A stretch of DNA of 64,000 bases from Punica granatum (taxonomy: Eukaryota; Streptophyta; Magnoliopsida; Myrtales; Lythraceae), in NCBI RefSeq assembly GCF_007655135.1, contig NC_045128.1:29854811-29918810 (forward strand). Reading direction: 5' to 3'. This document shows positions 19,276-32,400 of this stretch, in pieces. Each line of letters starts with the position of its first letter. Within the stretch, counting starts at the first letter, position 1. A program made the translations under genes and the position numbers. Under the pieces are notes generated by a model. The model saw only the letters and a program-made list of their open reading frames with translations. It searched no databases and was not told the origin of the DNA.

Positions 19276-22200
19276 CCTCCTTTGTCGGTGGATGTTTTCC
19301 TTTTTTTACTTTCACTTGTCTTCATTAATTATTGGGTCAATCCCCAACAAAAAAAATATATATACATATCTTTTTTACTATTATAAATTCCAAAAAACCT
19401 CTTTCACTGCACTTAATGTTTATGAAATTACCCATATCACATATATTTCAATCAATTAAGACCATTAAATTGTGGAAATTCTATGGTGATTAATTGAAAA
19501 AATAAATGTGGTAGTTGACTACGCATTAGTTGTTGGATTGGAGTTGATGAATTTTGTCCGTACACCTATTGATGTTTTTGTAAAATGAAAAGATTCCCTA
19601 CCCATACTTTTATATATGATATTCTCGACCATTCGAACCTAGTTAAATAAAAATTCAAATATTACATAATTTTTTTCTAAATACAAAAGAGAAAAACAAA
19701 ACAATAAAAAAGAAATTAATAAAACATAAAAAAAATTAATATCACAAATCCATTAAGGTAAATTCTACAGTGCAACGCATCATTTGAGTTGCACCATACA
19801 ACACTTTATTTTGGGGTCCTTTCAGCTTTTCAAAATTAGATTAGCCCCCATAAGTTTTTGTCAGTTTATAATTCCATCCCAAATTTGGTTTAATGACGTG
19901 GACCAGTTATATTATGACACGTGTAACGTCCAACCCAACAGTTTTTACTCTTCGATTTACTGAACCAATCGATTTTAAGAGTCGGATGGATTATACGTTT
20001 ATAACCCGACCTACAACCCAAATTCACCGTCGCGGGAATAGGTGTCGACGCCGACTAGCACGGAGGCCACTAGTTGCACTATGGTTGCCTGCACGATGGT
20101 ATCTAACCAAGGTTCCGTCATCTTCCATCGTCGACCGATTGATATGGAGTGAAATTATCATCATTTGCCGATGAATCTAGCCACCAGGTCGCCACACCAC
20201 AGCAAGATCCACCGTCCATGCTACCTGGGCCCTACGTATTCTCATATTGTATGCTCCCGTGCTCTTAAGATCTCAGGAGCGCAATTTTTCGATCTCATAT
20301 TTTATCTCAGTTCTTCCTTCTTCAAATCAGTCAGGTAACTGCTCTTCGCACCATATCCCAATTTGTTTATTTGTTTATTTTCATGTTTGCCTGAATTCTC
20401 ATTGAATTTGTTTGGAATTGAGCGAGTCTATTTAAACTTATATTTCCATTTTTTCATGTGCAGGTAATTGAAAGAATACCGTGATGACAAAAGTAGATCG
20501 TTTGAGGAGGAGATTACTGTTGGAATTGCATCTAATCATATATGTATGCTAATTTTGAACAATTTAGGTAGACTGCTTTGTTACTTTTATATGATTTTAA
20601 GTGAATCTTTTATGTAAGTCTACACTGTATGAGCTGAAGTTTTTGCACTAACAGTTGATGCACATATCTTGACATATGAGACTCTTTAAGTAGTAGGAAA
20701 CCGAGTTGGAGTAATGTCTAATGAGAGAATGAAAACTCAAACATTTGACTATTATCTGTCTTGACAAATGTGCTCAACTATATGCGTTTGAAATTTTTGT
20801 ATGGACAGTTGAATGCAAATGTCATGACATATGAGAGTCTTTACACAGTAAGAACTCAAGTTGGACCAATGTCTAGTGACAAGTTAAATTTCATATGCAA
20901 TATTTTGTACCCAGTATAAATGATCAATGTGAAAGGGGCTACGCTAATTACATTTTTCTCATGAAGAGCAATTCCAAACTGAATGTAATTAATAAATTTA
21001 TCATCAAATTGTAAAAACTGGTCGAACAGTTGTAATTAATCAGACAATATCTAAATTAATATACGTATTATTTAATCATGGTCGACACGAACTCAAATCT
21101 TGCAAGCCTCAACAACCAAACAACAAAGTGGGCATTACACTATATGCTCACGCAAACGGTGATTGATGAAATTAAATTCATGAAAAGCAGCATTCCAACA
21201 ATGGCGTCCCCTTGTCCGGCACAGATGCATTTGACGGAAGGTGACCCTGCAAATCTACAAGAACCCGCTGTGAATCTCAATTGATTATGCAACCAAACCG
21301 CTCTGCATATGCCGTCAATATTGCCCATTGATTGTGCCGGCCAATGCAAGGTTGTAGAAGGCAATGCATCTGCCAGTGGATCCAGCGTTGTTTCCTGCAG
21401 CTGCAATTGCTTCTTGCAATAGTCTATAGCCTCTTATTGGTTCAATAGTTTTGAAAAATTAATGTGTGCCAATGATTAACTTGGCATACATAATTCCAAC
21501 ATTCGATGCATCCCCATGGAGGGTTCTAGCAGTTACACTAAGAGTTGGGGTTCAGCCTACAAAATGAGCTATTTCAATCCTTCTCAGAGCAGGAGAAGCT
21601 AGTTGCCGAGATTGCCTCAACCTGTTGTTCATGCAAACTTCGAGGTTAGAAAAATATCTCGGACATGAAGTTGATGAAGTGAAAAAATAAAAAACTTAGA
21701 AATAAGAAATGATTTACGCTTACAGTAAGCGAAGATTCATCATGCTTTTAATATCTCGGGTGGCCCAACATAGTCCGGACAACGAGAAAGATCACCTCAT
21801 CATTGAACTGTTTTCGGGGTGGCATTATTGATTGCAGCGGATATGGAAGGAGCAGAAGAAGATTTGAAAATTGATAATGCATTCACCAGTCCAAGGAGTG
21901 AGTTCGTATGGCCAAGAAGTCGAAATGGTGAGAGATAACCAATTTGATTATTAATAAAAAATAATATCATTTGAGAACTGTTTGCTTTGTTTGCCACTCG
22001 AAGAGACATGCTTAGTTGACCCATTGAAAGGCCAGTGAGATTATATACGTTTTGATAACATATGTGATGTGTCTTGCCACCTTATGTCTGACTGTTTACT
22101 TCTATTGCGGAAGTGTACATATGTTTTGCACAGACACTTAAATCTAATTGTTTAAACAAAAATTATTTGGATTGAGGAAAAAAGTAGGGGCAACGATGGC

Positions 22201-22876
22201 ATTTCCTCCACTGTCAATAGAGTAAATGCGCGCGAAGGACTGTTTGTTAAGACAATTGAATTAATATATCATGACAAATCGTGAACCGAGTAAATTAGCC
22301 AACCAATTTAATTACATGGTCCAAGTCAATGTCACATCAAATGATTGATTTTGTCGAGGGATATTACTACACGGAGGAAAGTAGAAATAATGAAGAACGG
22401 AAGCCATAAAAAGATAAACATGTAAATGGACTTTTATGATTAAAAAGAAGCATATCTAATAACTTTACATGGATATTGTATGGTATAACTCACATGTGGT
22501 GTTGCACTATAGAAACACCCATAGTAACCCCAAATCAACGTTATAAAGAAAATGAATTGATTCACATTTGAATTCCATCGATCCTTTTCTCTCTTCTAGA
22601 TGTTTAATTAAGTTATTTCACAATTTTCAATCTTTCTAAAAATAAATTTCCTTGTCCAATGGAGTTTAATTGTTCAGCCAACGTGGATTAGTTCAGGTGA
22701 TTCGATGTGTATTCCTCTTAAGAAAAGTCTCGAATTTGAGTTTTGTGAACTGAAAAAAAAAATCACGATTGAGAGAGCTTTATTGTTCAATGGGCTAATT
22801 TGTATCTCAAATCCTGATTAATCATGAGCCATTAGACTTTTGAATACCAAGTGATACGCGTAAAAAAAAATCAGTT
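19276..22876. other. Unassigned AT-rich DNA, unit 2
   Basis: Repeat of 256-3856 with two substitutions (20359, 20376), only 17 bp apart. No gene was recognised. Confidence 0.4.
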
Positions 22877-22884
22877 GTTCAAAG

Positions 22885-24201
22885 CATGGTTGTCAGAATC
22901 ACGATTCGAATCGTAAAATCGTACGCTTCTACAATTCAAGGGGGGTCACCGATTCAGATTCTACGGGGTGAGTCAGAATTGTAGAATCGCGCTGGAATCG
23001 CGCGCTGGATCGTAGAATCGCAGAATCGGCCCGATTCTATGATTCTATGATCAGGCCCAATTCGGCCCAAGTCCGAGCCAGGAAGCGGGCCGAAGCCCAG
23101 ACTCAGAAGCCCAAACTCGAAACCCTCTCCTGCCCGCCTTTTTTTCCTTCTTACCCGTCGGATGAACCCTAATTTCTCCCTCCTTCCAGTCCGATTGCTT
23201 TTACGAGCTTCGATTGACGGTCCTCCACTTGCTTCTTCCGACAAGCCAGCTTGTCCACCTTCGGAGCTTCGGAGCTTCCATCTACCTCCTCCGGTTGGCA
23301 GAGTTGCGGACCTGTGGTTACTGATTGTGGAATTGCCTGATTGCAGGTACGGTCTCCCCTTCCGTCGAACATTTTGATTTGAGCTCTTAGTTTTGGATGC
23401 TCGCGGTATGTTTTTTCTTGGGTCGCAGTTGGTGTTGCACTTGGCCCGTTCGATGAAATGCCTGAACCATTCTGACCATTCCAAGATTCAAGTTTGTCTT
23501 TTGAATGTTGTTGGGTACTCATAAGCGCGTAGTATCTTCGTGTATGGGATAAATGAGCGGCAAAGTTTTGATAGGTGCTTTGATTAGTTGGTTGGCCCCC
23601 TTGAGTCTGCTAAGCGGAAGAGCTCTCTGGTCTGGAGCTCCTATTTTCTTTGGTAATCGCTGATTAGTTTTTGCTTTACCTTGTGCAAATGGTGGATTGG
23701 TCCTGTATTTTTTGTCAAGTCCAGGGGACGCTTATTAGTACTGACAGAACAAAGATCTAGCTGAGAGAACCCTAAGATTATTTGCTTAATTTCATTTCTA
23801 ATGGCAAAGATTCGGCCGGGAGTCGATTTCTAGTTGAATTGCTGTCGATTGCTGCTGAATTCGGCCCATAGTTGACTACTGAATTGCTGATTGCTGCTGT
23901 GACATATGTTATTAACTTTTTTATTTCGAGAATTTGAGTTATGATTTGGATTTTAGACCTTGAATTTCGGTAATTTGTAACGAAATTTTGTGTTTTTATG
24001 ACTTATTGTTGATTTGTTGGCTTGAGATCTTTATTGGAATGAACAAGAATTGATTTTTTTGCTCATGAAAGTATGTTACATATATATATATATATATATT
24101 TTAATTATAGGTAGAATCTTACGATTCACGATTCGAATCGTGATTCACGATTCTACGACCCTTGACCGATTCTAGGTAAAATCGCGATTCTAACAACCTT
24201 G
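22885..24201. mobile_element. Non-autonomous hAT-like DNA transposon, unit 2 copy
   Basis: Identical duplicate of the 3865-5181 element, with the same GTTCAAAG target duplication (22877-22884 and 24202-24209) and inverted ends. It arrived by segmental duplication, not by a new transposition. Confidence 0.7.
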
Positions 24202-24828
24202 GTTCAAAGTACAAACATTTGTATCCTCTACCGATAAATGTACATAAAGTATACTGAGCACAAATCGCTTGTTCCCGCTGTGTGCTCTAATGCCGATAAA
24301 AATTAGCATGCATATCTTTTGAACTTGGATTGGCAGAATCAATCATTTCATATACGAACATTGTCATTCGAACCGATGGTGGGATAACTCGTGATGCTAC
24401 CAATGGCCAATTTCTTGGAGGCATTTTCAGAGAAAAGTATTTGAGTGACTTCTTCCCTACTAATCAATGAGGCGTACGTACATGCATGGCTCAGTCAAAC
24501 TCGACCCAGTCCAGTGAATTGCTTCACGAACTGTTCAATTCAACGGACATATTTATGAGCCGCTCCAACCAACTGGTAGACACACAAATGACAAATGTAT
24601 ATATATATATATATTACCCCAAAAGACCTACTCATACAGCATACCATTCCTACTCTCCCACTTTGCTCGTCTTATCAATCCATTCCAGCATCTTTCCATT
24701 TAATCTCGGAGAAGAAATTGAATCTCGTGATTCGATTGTTGAGGCCTTTGCTTGTGTTATCACTCACCATCGATCAGTTCACGAGTTTGTCATTGTCGAG
24801 CCAGCTTTCGACGCTTGCAGCTAGATAA

Positions 24829-25668
24829 ATGTCCAGCCAGGATCTCGCCTCCGCGTCAAAAGCGGATTCTCTAGCGGAGATGCGGCATGAACGTGATGAA
24901 TCTTTCCCAACTATTTCACACAGGAATAACTTGAGCCACTCAAGCGATCAGTTGTCCAGCAACGATCCGTGGGTGCTCATCAGGCTGACCGATGTATTCC
25001 TTCGAGAACTGCATGTTGAACGGCGGGATCTGTTCGAGAAGCTGTTTCCAGGACCGCAAGAAAGGGTCAAGAAGAGGTTCACAAGAAAATTGTTGGACCT
25101 GAGATCGAGAAGAAGGATGAAAAGCCGGTCGGCCATCCTTTGGAGGAGTCTCAGAGTCGGTTCGCCGAGGATTTATAGGTCGAGGAGAGGAGGTGGAGGA
25201 GGAGATGAAGGCGAAGAAGAGCCCTTGAAACTACACCGTTTCAAGGTGAGGATTCTGGATATAGACGAATGCATTGATTTTCCTCAATATCCTCCTCAAG
25301 GTTGTCAGACTGGAAGTAATAACCTGATCTTGATGTTTTAATAGATGTACATTAATAACATCATCTGATGATTCTGGAAATAACAGATTTTCATTTTCGT
25401 TTTCACTTTTCAAATTCTATTCAACTATGAATGACAAATTAAACTAATTAGCTCCTTATCAGTCAAAGTGCTTTTAACGACGTTATTACATTTGGTCGTA
25501 TATATTGCCAAGTTTACAACCATATTAGTTCGAGTAGCCTATGAACAACTTAACGAAGGTGATTTTTCTCGTCAAAAATTATAAATTGAGATAAATTTGA
25601 AAGGAATTTATTTTCCACAGGTGGCCTTCAAAATCGCACTACTTGTCCTCTCTAACCCCAAAAAGTAA
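24829..25668 (+). CDS. Hypothetical two-exon small protein, 154 aa, unit 2 copy
   Basis: Identical duplicate of the 5809-6648 model. Exons are 24829-25245 and 25621-25668, with the same splice sites and the same predicted basic protein. The same doubts apply. Confidence 0.35.
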
Positions 25669-25978
25669 TACGGTTAGTTCTTAATTTAATTTTATATTTT
25701 TATTGGACCCCGCGTGTTTCATAAATTACCTTGCATATATAATATTTGCTCTATTTGTTTCAAGGAAAATAAGTTATCATGGAAAATAAATTCCGTGGAT
25801 AATGAATTCTCGAAAAGTAATTTTTTCAGTGGATTCTCGGAAAGTAATTTATTTTTCTATGTTTAGTAATGTATTGAAAAATAAAGCTGGAATAGGAAGA
25901 GAGAAAAAGAATAAGGTGTAAGATACATAGAGAGAAAGAGTGTGTTTGTGGGAAAAATGAGGTCCCTTACTTTTTAAA

Positions 25979-27196
25979 GGGGAGAATGACACTCGTGATC
26001 ATATATGTTTGTCAATTTTTGACATCGAGTCCTAAATGTTTCATTTTGGAAAAACAAGTCCTAAAAGGTTTGGAAAAGTGACACTTTTGGTCCTAAATCT
26101 AACTGATCGTTACCGCCATGCCACGTGGCCGTTAAATGCTGACGTGGCGCTTCGTGATTGGTCACAAGTTGGTTCAGGTTCGGATGTCGGGGTGAATCGG
26201 GTCGGGTTCGGATTTGGACGTCTCCTTCTTCGCCCGACTCCCTCCCCATGTCCGAAACCCTAGCGCGGCTCCTCTCCTCCACGCAACCCAGCGCCGCCCC
26301 TGTAAACCACTGATCACGGGCACCGTAGAACCTCGAGCAACCCCGCCTGAGCCTCCTCCCTATCGGATCTGGGTTCATGCAATTGGCAGTTTCAGATTTT
26401 GCCGATCTGGTTCAAGAGATGAAGGAAGGGCACAACACTGTTGTGAAGTTGTGTGATTTGCTGTTTCGGGTGTATGCGGATAACAAAATGTTTGACGAGG
26501 CTGTCGGGGTTTACAACTTCATGGAGAGTCGCGGGTTCAAGATAGATGAGAGGTCTTGTATGGTTTGCTTGTTAGCTCTGAAGAGGTTTGGCACCCTCGA
26601 GGACTGTCTGGCATTATTCGAACGGTTGCAGATTGATTGTTACCCTAAGATTCCAGAAAACCCTAAGATTACAGATCAAAACCCTAAGTTTGCAGATCGA
26701 TTGTTCTTTTTCTGTTTGATATGGCCATGAGTTCTCGATTATTGGTCAAGCATCCATAGAAAGGTTGACAAAAGAAATGGTTTCTGGAAACCATGAACAT
26801 CAAGCTCCGCTTGATCGGAACACCCTTGCCGGGCCTCTTCCCGAGCTCGCACTGTCGAACTCCACAACACAGCACGGTACAGAGAGGAGGAGAGAACAGA
26901 GGGAGGGAGAACAGAGGGTTTCGGACATGGGGGAGGGAGTCGGGCGAAGAATGAGACGTCCAGATCCGAACCTGACCCGATTCACCCCGACATCCGGATC
27001 CGAACCAACTCGTGACCAATCACGAAGCGCCACGTCAGCATTTAACGGCCACGTGGCATGGCAGTAACGGTCAGTTAGATTTAGAACCAAAAGTGTCACT
27101 TTTCCAAACCTTTTAGGACTTGTTTTTTCAAACCGAAACATTTAGGACTCGATGTCAAAAATTGGCAAACATATAGGATCATAAGTGTCATTATTC
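25979..27196. mobile_element. Pack-MULE-like element with long terminal inverted repeats, unit 2
   Basis: Duplicate of 6959-8176. It has the same inverted arms and the same flanking ACTTTTTAA/ACTTTTCAA, so it was copied with the segment. Confidence 0.75.
26377..26730 (+). pseudogene. PPR gene fragment in the Mutator-like element, unit 2
   Basis: Identical duplicate of the captured PPR fragment at 7357-7710. Confidence 0.7.
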
Positions 27197-27336
27197 ACTT
27201 TTCAAAAATTTGTCTTGTGTTTTCCATCCAAGGGAAAGTAATTTCCTGTTAACTAATAATTTTTGTGTTAACAAATACAGGAAAATGGGGAATTCACATT
27301 CCGGTAAAATACTTTCCTTCAAACAATTGTAGGTTT

Positions 27337-27502
27337 GGTGCGTTTGGTTTGTAAGTAACATTTTAAAATTAGATTTTGATTTTGAAAAAGAGTGGTATAA
27401 ATGGGGCCTGCCCTTTGATTTTGTATGAGTTATTTTGTTTTGTTATGTGTAAAATTAAGTTAAAGTAAGATTTTAAAATCTCACTTTGAATTCAAACGGA
27501 GC
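27337..27502. mobile_element. Tourist-like MITE (GGTGCGTTTGG family), unit 2
   Basis: Duplicate of the 8317-8482 MITE, again abutting the truncated end of the PPR pseudogene. Confidence 0.55.
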
Positions 27503-28229
27503 ATAACTTCTAATTTTCCCTCTCGACTCTCCATCTCTCTCCACAGTTCAACCTCTCCTTCAACTTCTTGAACAAGGCATTCGCCTCCTTTCCTAGGCTT
27601 TGCTCGCCTGGGGGCATCGAGCAGGCAATTAATCGTGTCTGCCCCAACTCTGTACTTATGCTTCTTCATCAGATCAAATATCCCAACATCCTTCTTCCTC
27701 TCCTTCGAGGCTGTGAAAGCACAAATCGCGATGCTAAAAGTTTCCTCATAAAGAGATGCTGCTCGCCCATTTCCTTGAGCGTTGCCGCCATGGTCTCGAA
27801 CTGTCCGTCATCCTACCATCACATCCTCTTGTAGATTCTCGAGTCATGAGCGAAGCCCAGCTTTCTCCACTCTTAGGTGAAGAACCGGAGGGCTGGTTTC
27901 ATCACGTGGCAGAACCTGTCCAACATCACAAGGACGAGATCATGGGTCAGCTCAATCCTAGACTCGTCGACGACCGCCTCCATGCTCCGGTCCAACTCAA
28001 ACAATTTGCCCATCACTTTGAATACATTCTCAACCGCTCTCGGGTCCACCATAGAACACGAGCCGCTGCCTCCATTCTCGGAGACATTGCAACCCTTCCT
28101 TGATGGTAAAGAATGGTAACAGTCTTCTTCACATGTGAGGGGTTGAGTCCTATGATATCGATCTGAAGGAACAAAAGGTGACCGTGAAGGGGAACGTGCA
28201 GCCCGAAACTGTTCTTCAGACGGTTTCAA
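27503..28229 (-). pseudogene. Truncated, frameshifted PPR pseudogene, unit 2
   Basis: Identical duplicate of 8483-9209. It has the same stop and frame changes, so the gene was already broken before duplication. Confidence 0.75.
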
Positions 28230-29411
28230 AGACAGGAAGGAAGACGACTCGCGTAATAATGGAAGAAAGTCGTTGGCTTTTCACTGATGAATGTAAGGTG
28301 TGTTCTAAGATGTGGTGACTGCAGGAAGTGTCTTCTCTATAAATATCTGTTTGTCTGTGTGTAAAAAATAAACACATAAAATAAAATAAAATAAAATAGA
28401 GTAATTACAAATTAAAATTAGGTGATGACAATTCTTTAAATGGATCTTCCATGTTCACGCGTTCGCATCGAAATTGCTTAGCAAGATTATGAAACAGCTA
28501 CATCTGTATTATACAGCTAGAGGAATACCGAATAATCCTAACACAACCTATGGTATCAAATCTTGTTCAGAGGATAAAGGTAACCCTGTACATTGTCCTG
28601 TCGCGCACATAAGATTATCCGGACTACTCATATTGAATTCACTGGACTGTGTAGGCTGTTCGAACAGGTCTCTGCAAACCTATGCTTGCATGCCCGGAAT
28701 TGGGTCTACTGTAAAGATGTACTATGTCAACAAAGCTCGTTAATTCAAAGAGGTGGCTACCATAAAAACGGACAACTAATGAATTCAACACACCCTTCAA
28801 CCTCTCCTCGAATAGGGCAATAATTTTGGTGCATGAGAGGAGCGCTCGTTAAGGCCAACCTAGTGCTGCTGTGGCTCAGGGATCTCGGTCTAACTTGGGC
28901 GTCGGAGTTTTTGTCATGGGGTTGATTAATTCCTGGGTCGAGCCGGTAGCCGACTTGATTTGCTAACGTTACCCAAGTGGGCAGGACATGTGGACCAAGA
29001 AAGATCAGGGAGCAAATATAACCCATGTGTATTTGCCAGTACATGCCATTGCCTTTGCAAATGTATCCTTTATGGATAGATCCGACTCCGACCTAGATTA
29101 GTCGAGTGTTTATTGGGCTTTTTGGATACCGGGTGGTGCACATTAAGAAATTACATCTGCAGATCTTGTAAACACGGATGCATAAGTTCGTACAATTTCT
29201 TGGAGACATATTCAGTAGACACGAGAAGGAAACACCAAACCATTATCTTTGCTCATATTACATTAACCACCTACATATCCATATTCCCTGATGCAACGCA
29301 AACCATCGATCATAAGTAAAACAAGTACAGTAATTAAACCATGCAACATAGGTCGAATATTGTAAACAAGCACAAAGCTGGGGCCACGCTCGATGGTGCT
29401 ACCTTTGTGTT
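28230..29411. other. Unassigned DNA with possible retrotransposon remnant, unit 2
   Basis: Duplicate of 9210-10391. No gene was recognised. Confidence 0.3.
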
Positions 29412-32400
29412 TCACGATTTGTCCATGTTAAGAGACGTGATCTTGCGCTCCAGCTACTACACCGAGAAGAAAATATAAATTGTCACGTAGTCTAGAGATA
29501 AGATGATCAAACTTATCCAAACGTCGTGCTTGGATAACATGCATTGTGAGTAAACATGGATCCGTACTTCTTCCTTTCAAATAATCAAGTAAATTTATAT
29601 ATATATATATATATAGCGATAAATGTACATTACCTGGAGTATAGTCGCCAATCTGTCCTTAGCAACCTGATATTCACGGTTGAGTCGTTGTACTGCCAGG
29701 ACGCACCTAATAAATTATAGAGTTAATGCAATAGTACAATCTATCCATCCATATCCATATCCATATCCATATATATAAGTAAAATTGTATCCTATTGAAA
29801 TAAATGCTCTTGCTTCAATAGAAAAAAGTTATTAAAATAATATATTAAAAGACTAAGAGAATTAATTTAATCAAATCAAGCTCAGTTATGAAAATCTAGT
29901 TTCTCTGCTTATTAGAAAAGATCCAATTTAAAATATAAGTGACAATTAAGAATACTAACAAATAATTATTTAATGTGATATTAACATAATTTCTATTATA
30001 AGGGTAAAATTATTGTAATATATGAAATTATGATAATATGAAAATATAAAAAATAAATAATTGAAATAAGAATGTCATCAAATTTTTTCATTAGTGAATA
30101 CATAACCGATTTTATGTGAATATATGTGTGTTAAAAATGAACATATATAAAGAACATCAAATGATATAAACACTACAAAAAAAATCGATGATATACAAAT
30201 TTCTAAAAATCATGATCGTCTAAAAGAAAAAATTTATAACAAAATGTTGTTAGCTTATAAAAATAAAAATAAAATTTAAAGATAAGAATGTTATAAACAA
30301 TATTTTAGAAACCAAGTTTATATTCTAATTATAAAACTCAATATATAGGATAAATTTATATTAACAGTTAATTTAGAAATATATATGATGCATATTATTT
30401 GAAATATAAATTATTATTATAATAAGTTTTATTAAAAATTATTGAAGATTATTATTTGAATATTAAAATTTTGAAATTGAAAATTGTTATAATTTTGGAT
30501 AAGAAAATTCATGTTTAAAAGTTTCAATAATTATGATAAAAATTATATAGATATATATAAACATAAACCTGTGCAACGCATGGGTCATTAATTACCTAGT
30601 GTGTGTGTATATATATATAAAGTTATATCACACCCTATTAAAATGAAAAATGGCCGAATTTTCAATAAAATCCTTAACAATGCAATAATATGCAGGATAT
30701 TCAATTACATTATAATATTTTATTCATATAAAAAAACAAAACAAAACATAGGACAATATAATAGTAGTCAATATAATTGATGACTATGTTATATATAATA
30801 ATTTCTCACCCCTCCCTTGATTCGCGGTAAATTGCTTTTGCCAGGTCAGCACATCCGAGTACCATTCCACGAAGACTGAGGCTGGAGGAGTGGGAAAAGT
30901 AAGAAAGAGACCATAGAAAACTTTCGACGAGTTCAATTATTTCAAGAATTATATGAAAATAATAAAACCATTTCAAGGATTAGCAATAGCAATGTGATTC
31001 ATTACGAGAAATTAAATACATTTAATAGATTTTTTAGTTAAAAATGCTTTTAATGGGATTAATTAAGTGAATGAAAAGAGAAATTAAAAAAAAAAGTAAG
31101 CGAAATCTCATTAATTGGAATTTGAAGGGGATATGCAGCTTTAGATTATTCCATGAACAGTTTAGAGAAAATATCTCGGGGTTTAGAGTTGAAAAAAGAA
31201 GGGGAAAAAAAAAGCAACATTTTTTTTGGGTGAATAAAGAGAAAACTACATTTTGTTCTCTAATAAATCAAACCCCTCGAATCAAAAAAATGAAAAAAAA
31301 AATCAAGCCCCTCTTGGAGAAATTGATGAAAGCATCGTGCAATAGAACTCGTCCTCATCAAATATCAAATTTTCTAGACAGCGGTAGACAAATGCATCTT
31401 CATCTCGGAATATGTTAATAATCTTGGGCTTGTATCGGTTACGACCGTTATAAAATATACCTAAGACGATGTATAGAAGAATGTATTGTCATAACGGTTA
31501 ATCTTAATTAAGTTTGTCAAAGAATCGAACAACATGTGTCGTATATTCATAACGGTTTGTCTTAAGTTTTCAAAGAATCGCACAACACGCGTTGGCAATT
31601 CTTTGTTGTTAATTGTCCATTACGGATTCAATTATTAGAACAAAAGATCTTGAAAGACATTTTCTTCACATATTCTCAAAATGATGCCTATTTTGGAAAT
31701 ATCCCCGCTTAAACGTTATTTGGACAACATATAAATGAATAGAAAATAAAACATTCTTCATTGAGAAACAAGAATATGACGTAACGGTTTGCCTCCAGTA
31801 TCTTTGTGATCCCGCACGTGCTTGATCATGATGCACATGAACATTACAATTAGAAGATTAATTTTTAAAACTTGATAATGATCAACCGCCATGAGCATGT
31901 ACATCGCCGGTATAGAAATAACCATGTAAAAACGGAAGAACCATATATATGTTTCATGGTAGCTGATGCATACCTTGAGCTGCTCCCTTTGAGGTTTATA
32001 TTGTACTCGAGAATATCATTGAAGTCTACAACAGGAAAATGCCTGTAAAATTATAATACATAAATAATTATGTAAAATCAACATGTAGAACTATATAGAT
32101 GCCAAAGATAAATAGAAAGCTTTTTGCGGTTTAAATAACAATGAAATTAAAGAGCTAATAAATAATATTGCCTACAAGGCCCTGTGAAGATTATTCAGGA
32201 GCCTTTCGGCGTTGGAGCAGAAGGCCAAGACCGTTCGCAGGAAGAAGAGAGGGTTGCCCGAGTCCTCCTTCACCTTGTAAACAATGTCAAAATACTTGTC
32301 CAAGATGCCCTAGACTGTTGGGGTTAGGGATGTACTCAACCAAACAATAACGCAGCAATTAATCTTCCTCCCCTACTGGTGTAATCGAGATAGGAACTAA

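Larger units (their letters stand above)
25754..27326. mobile_element. Outer foldback DNA element split by a Mutator-like element, unit 2
   Basis: Duplicate of 6734-8306 with the same inverted AAGGAAA-type ends and the same nested insertion. Confidence 0.45.
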
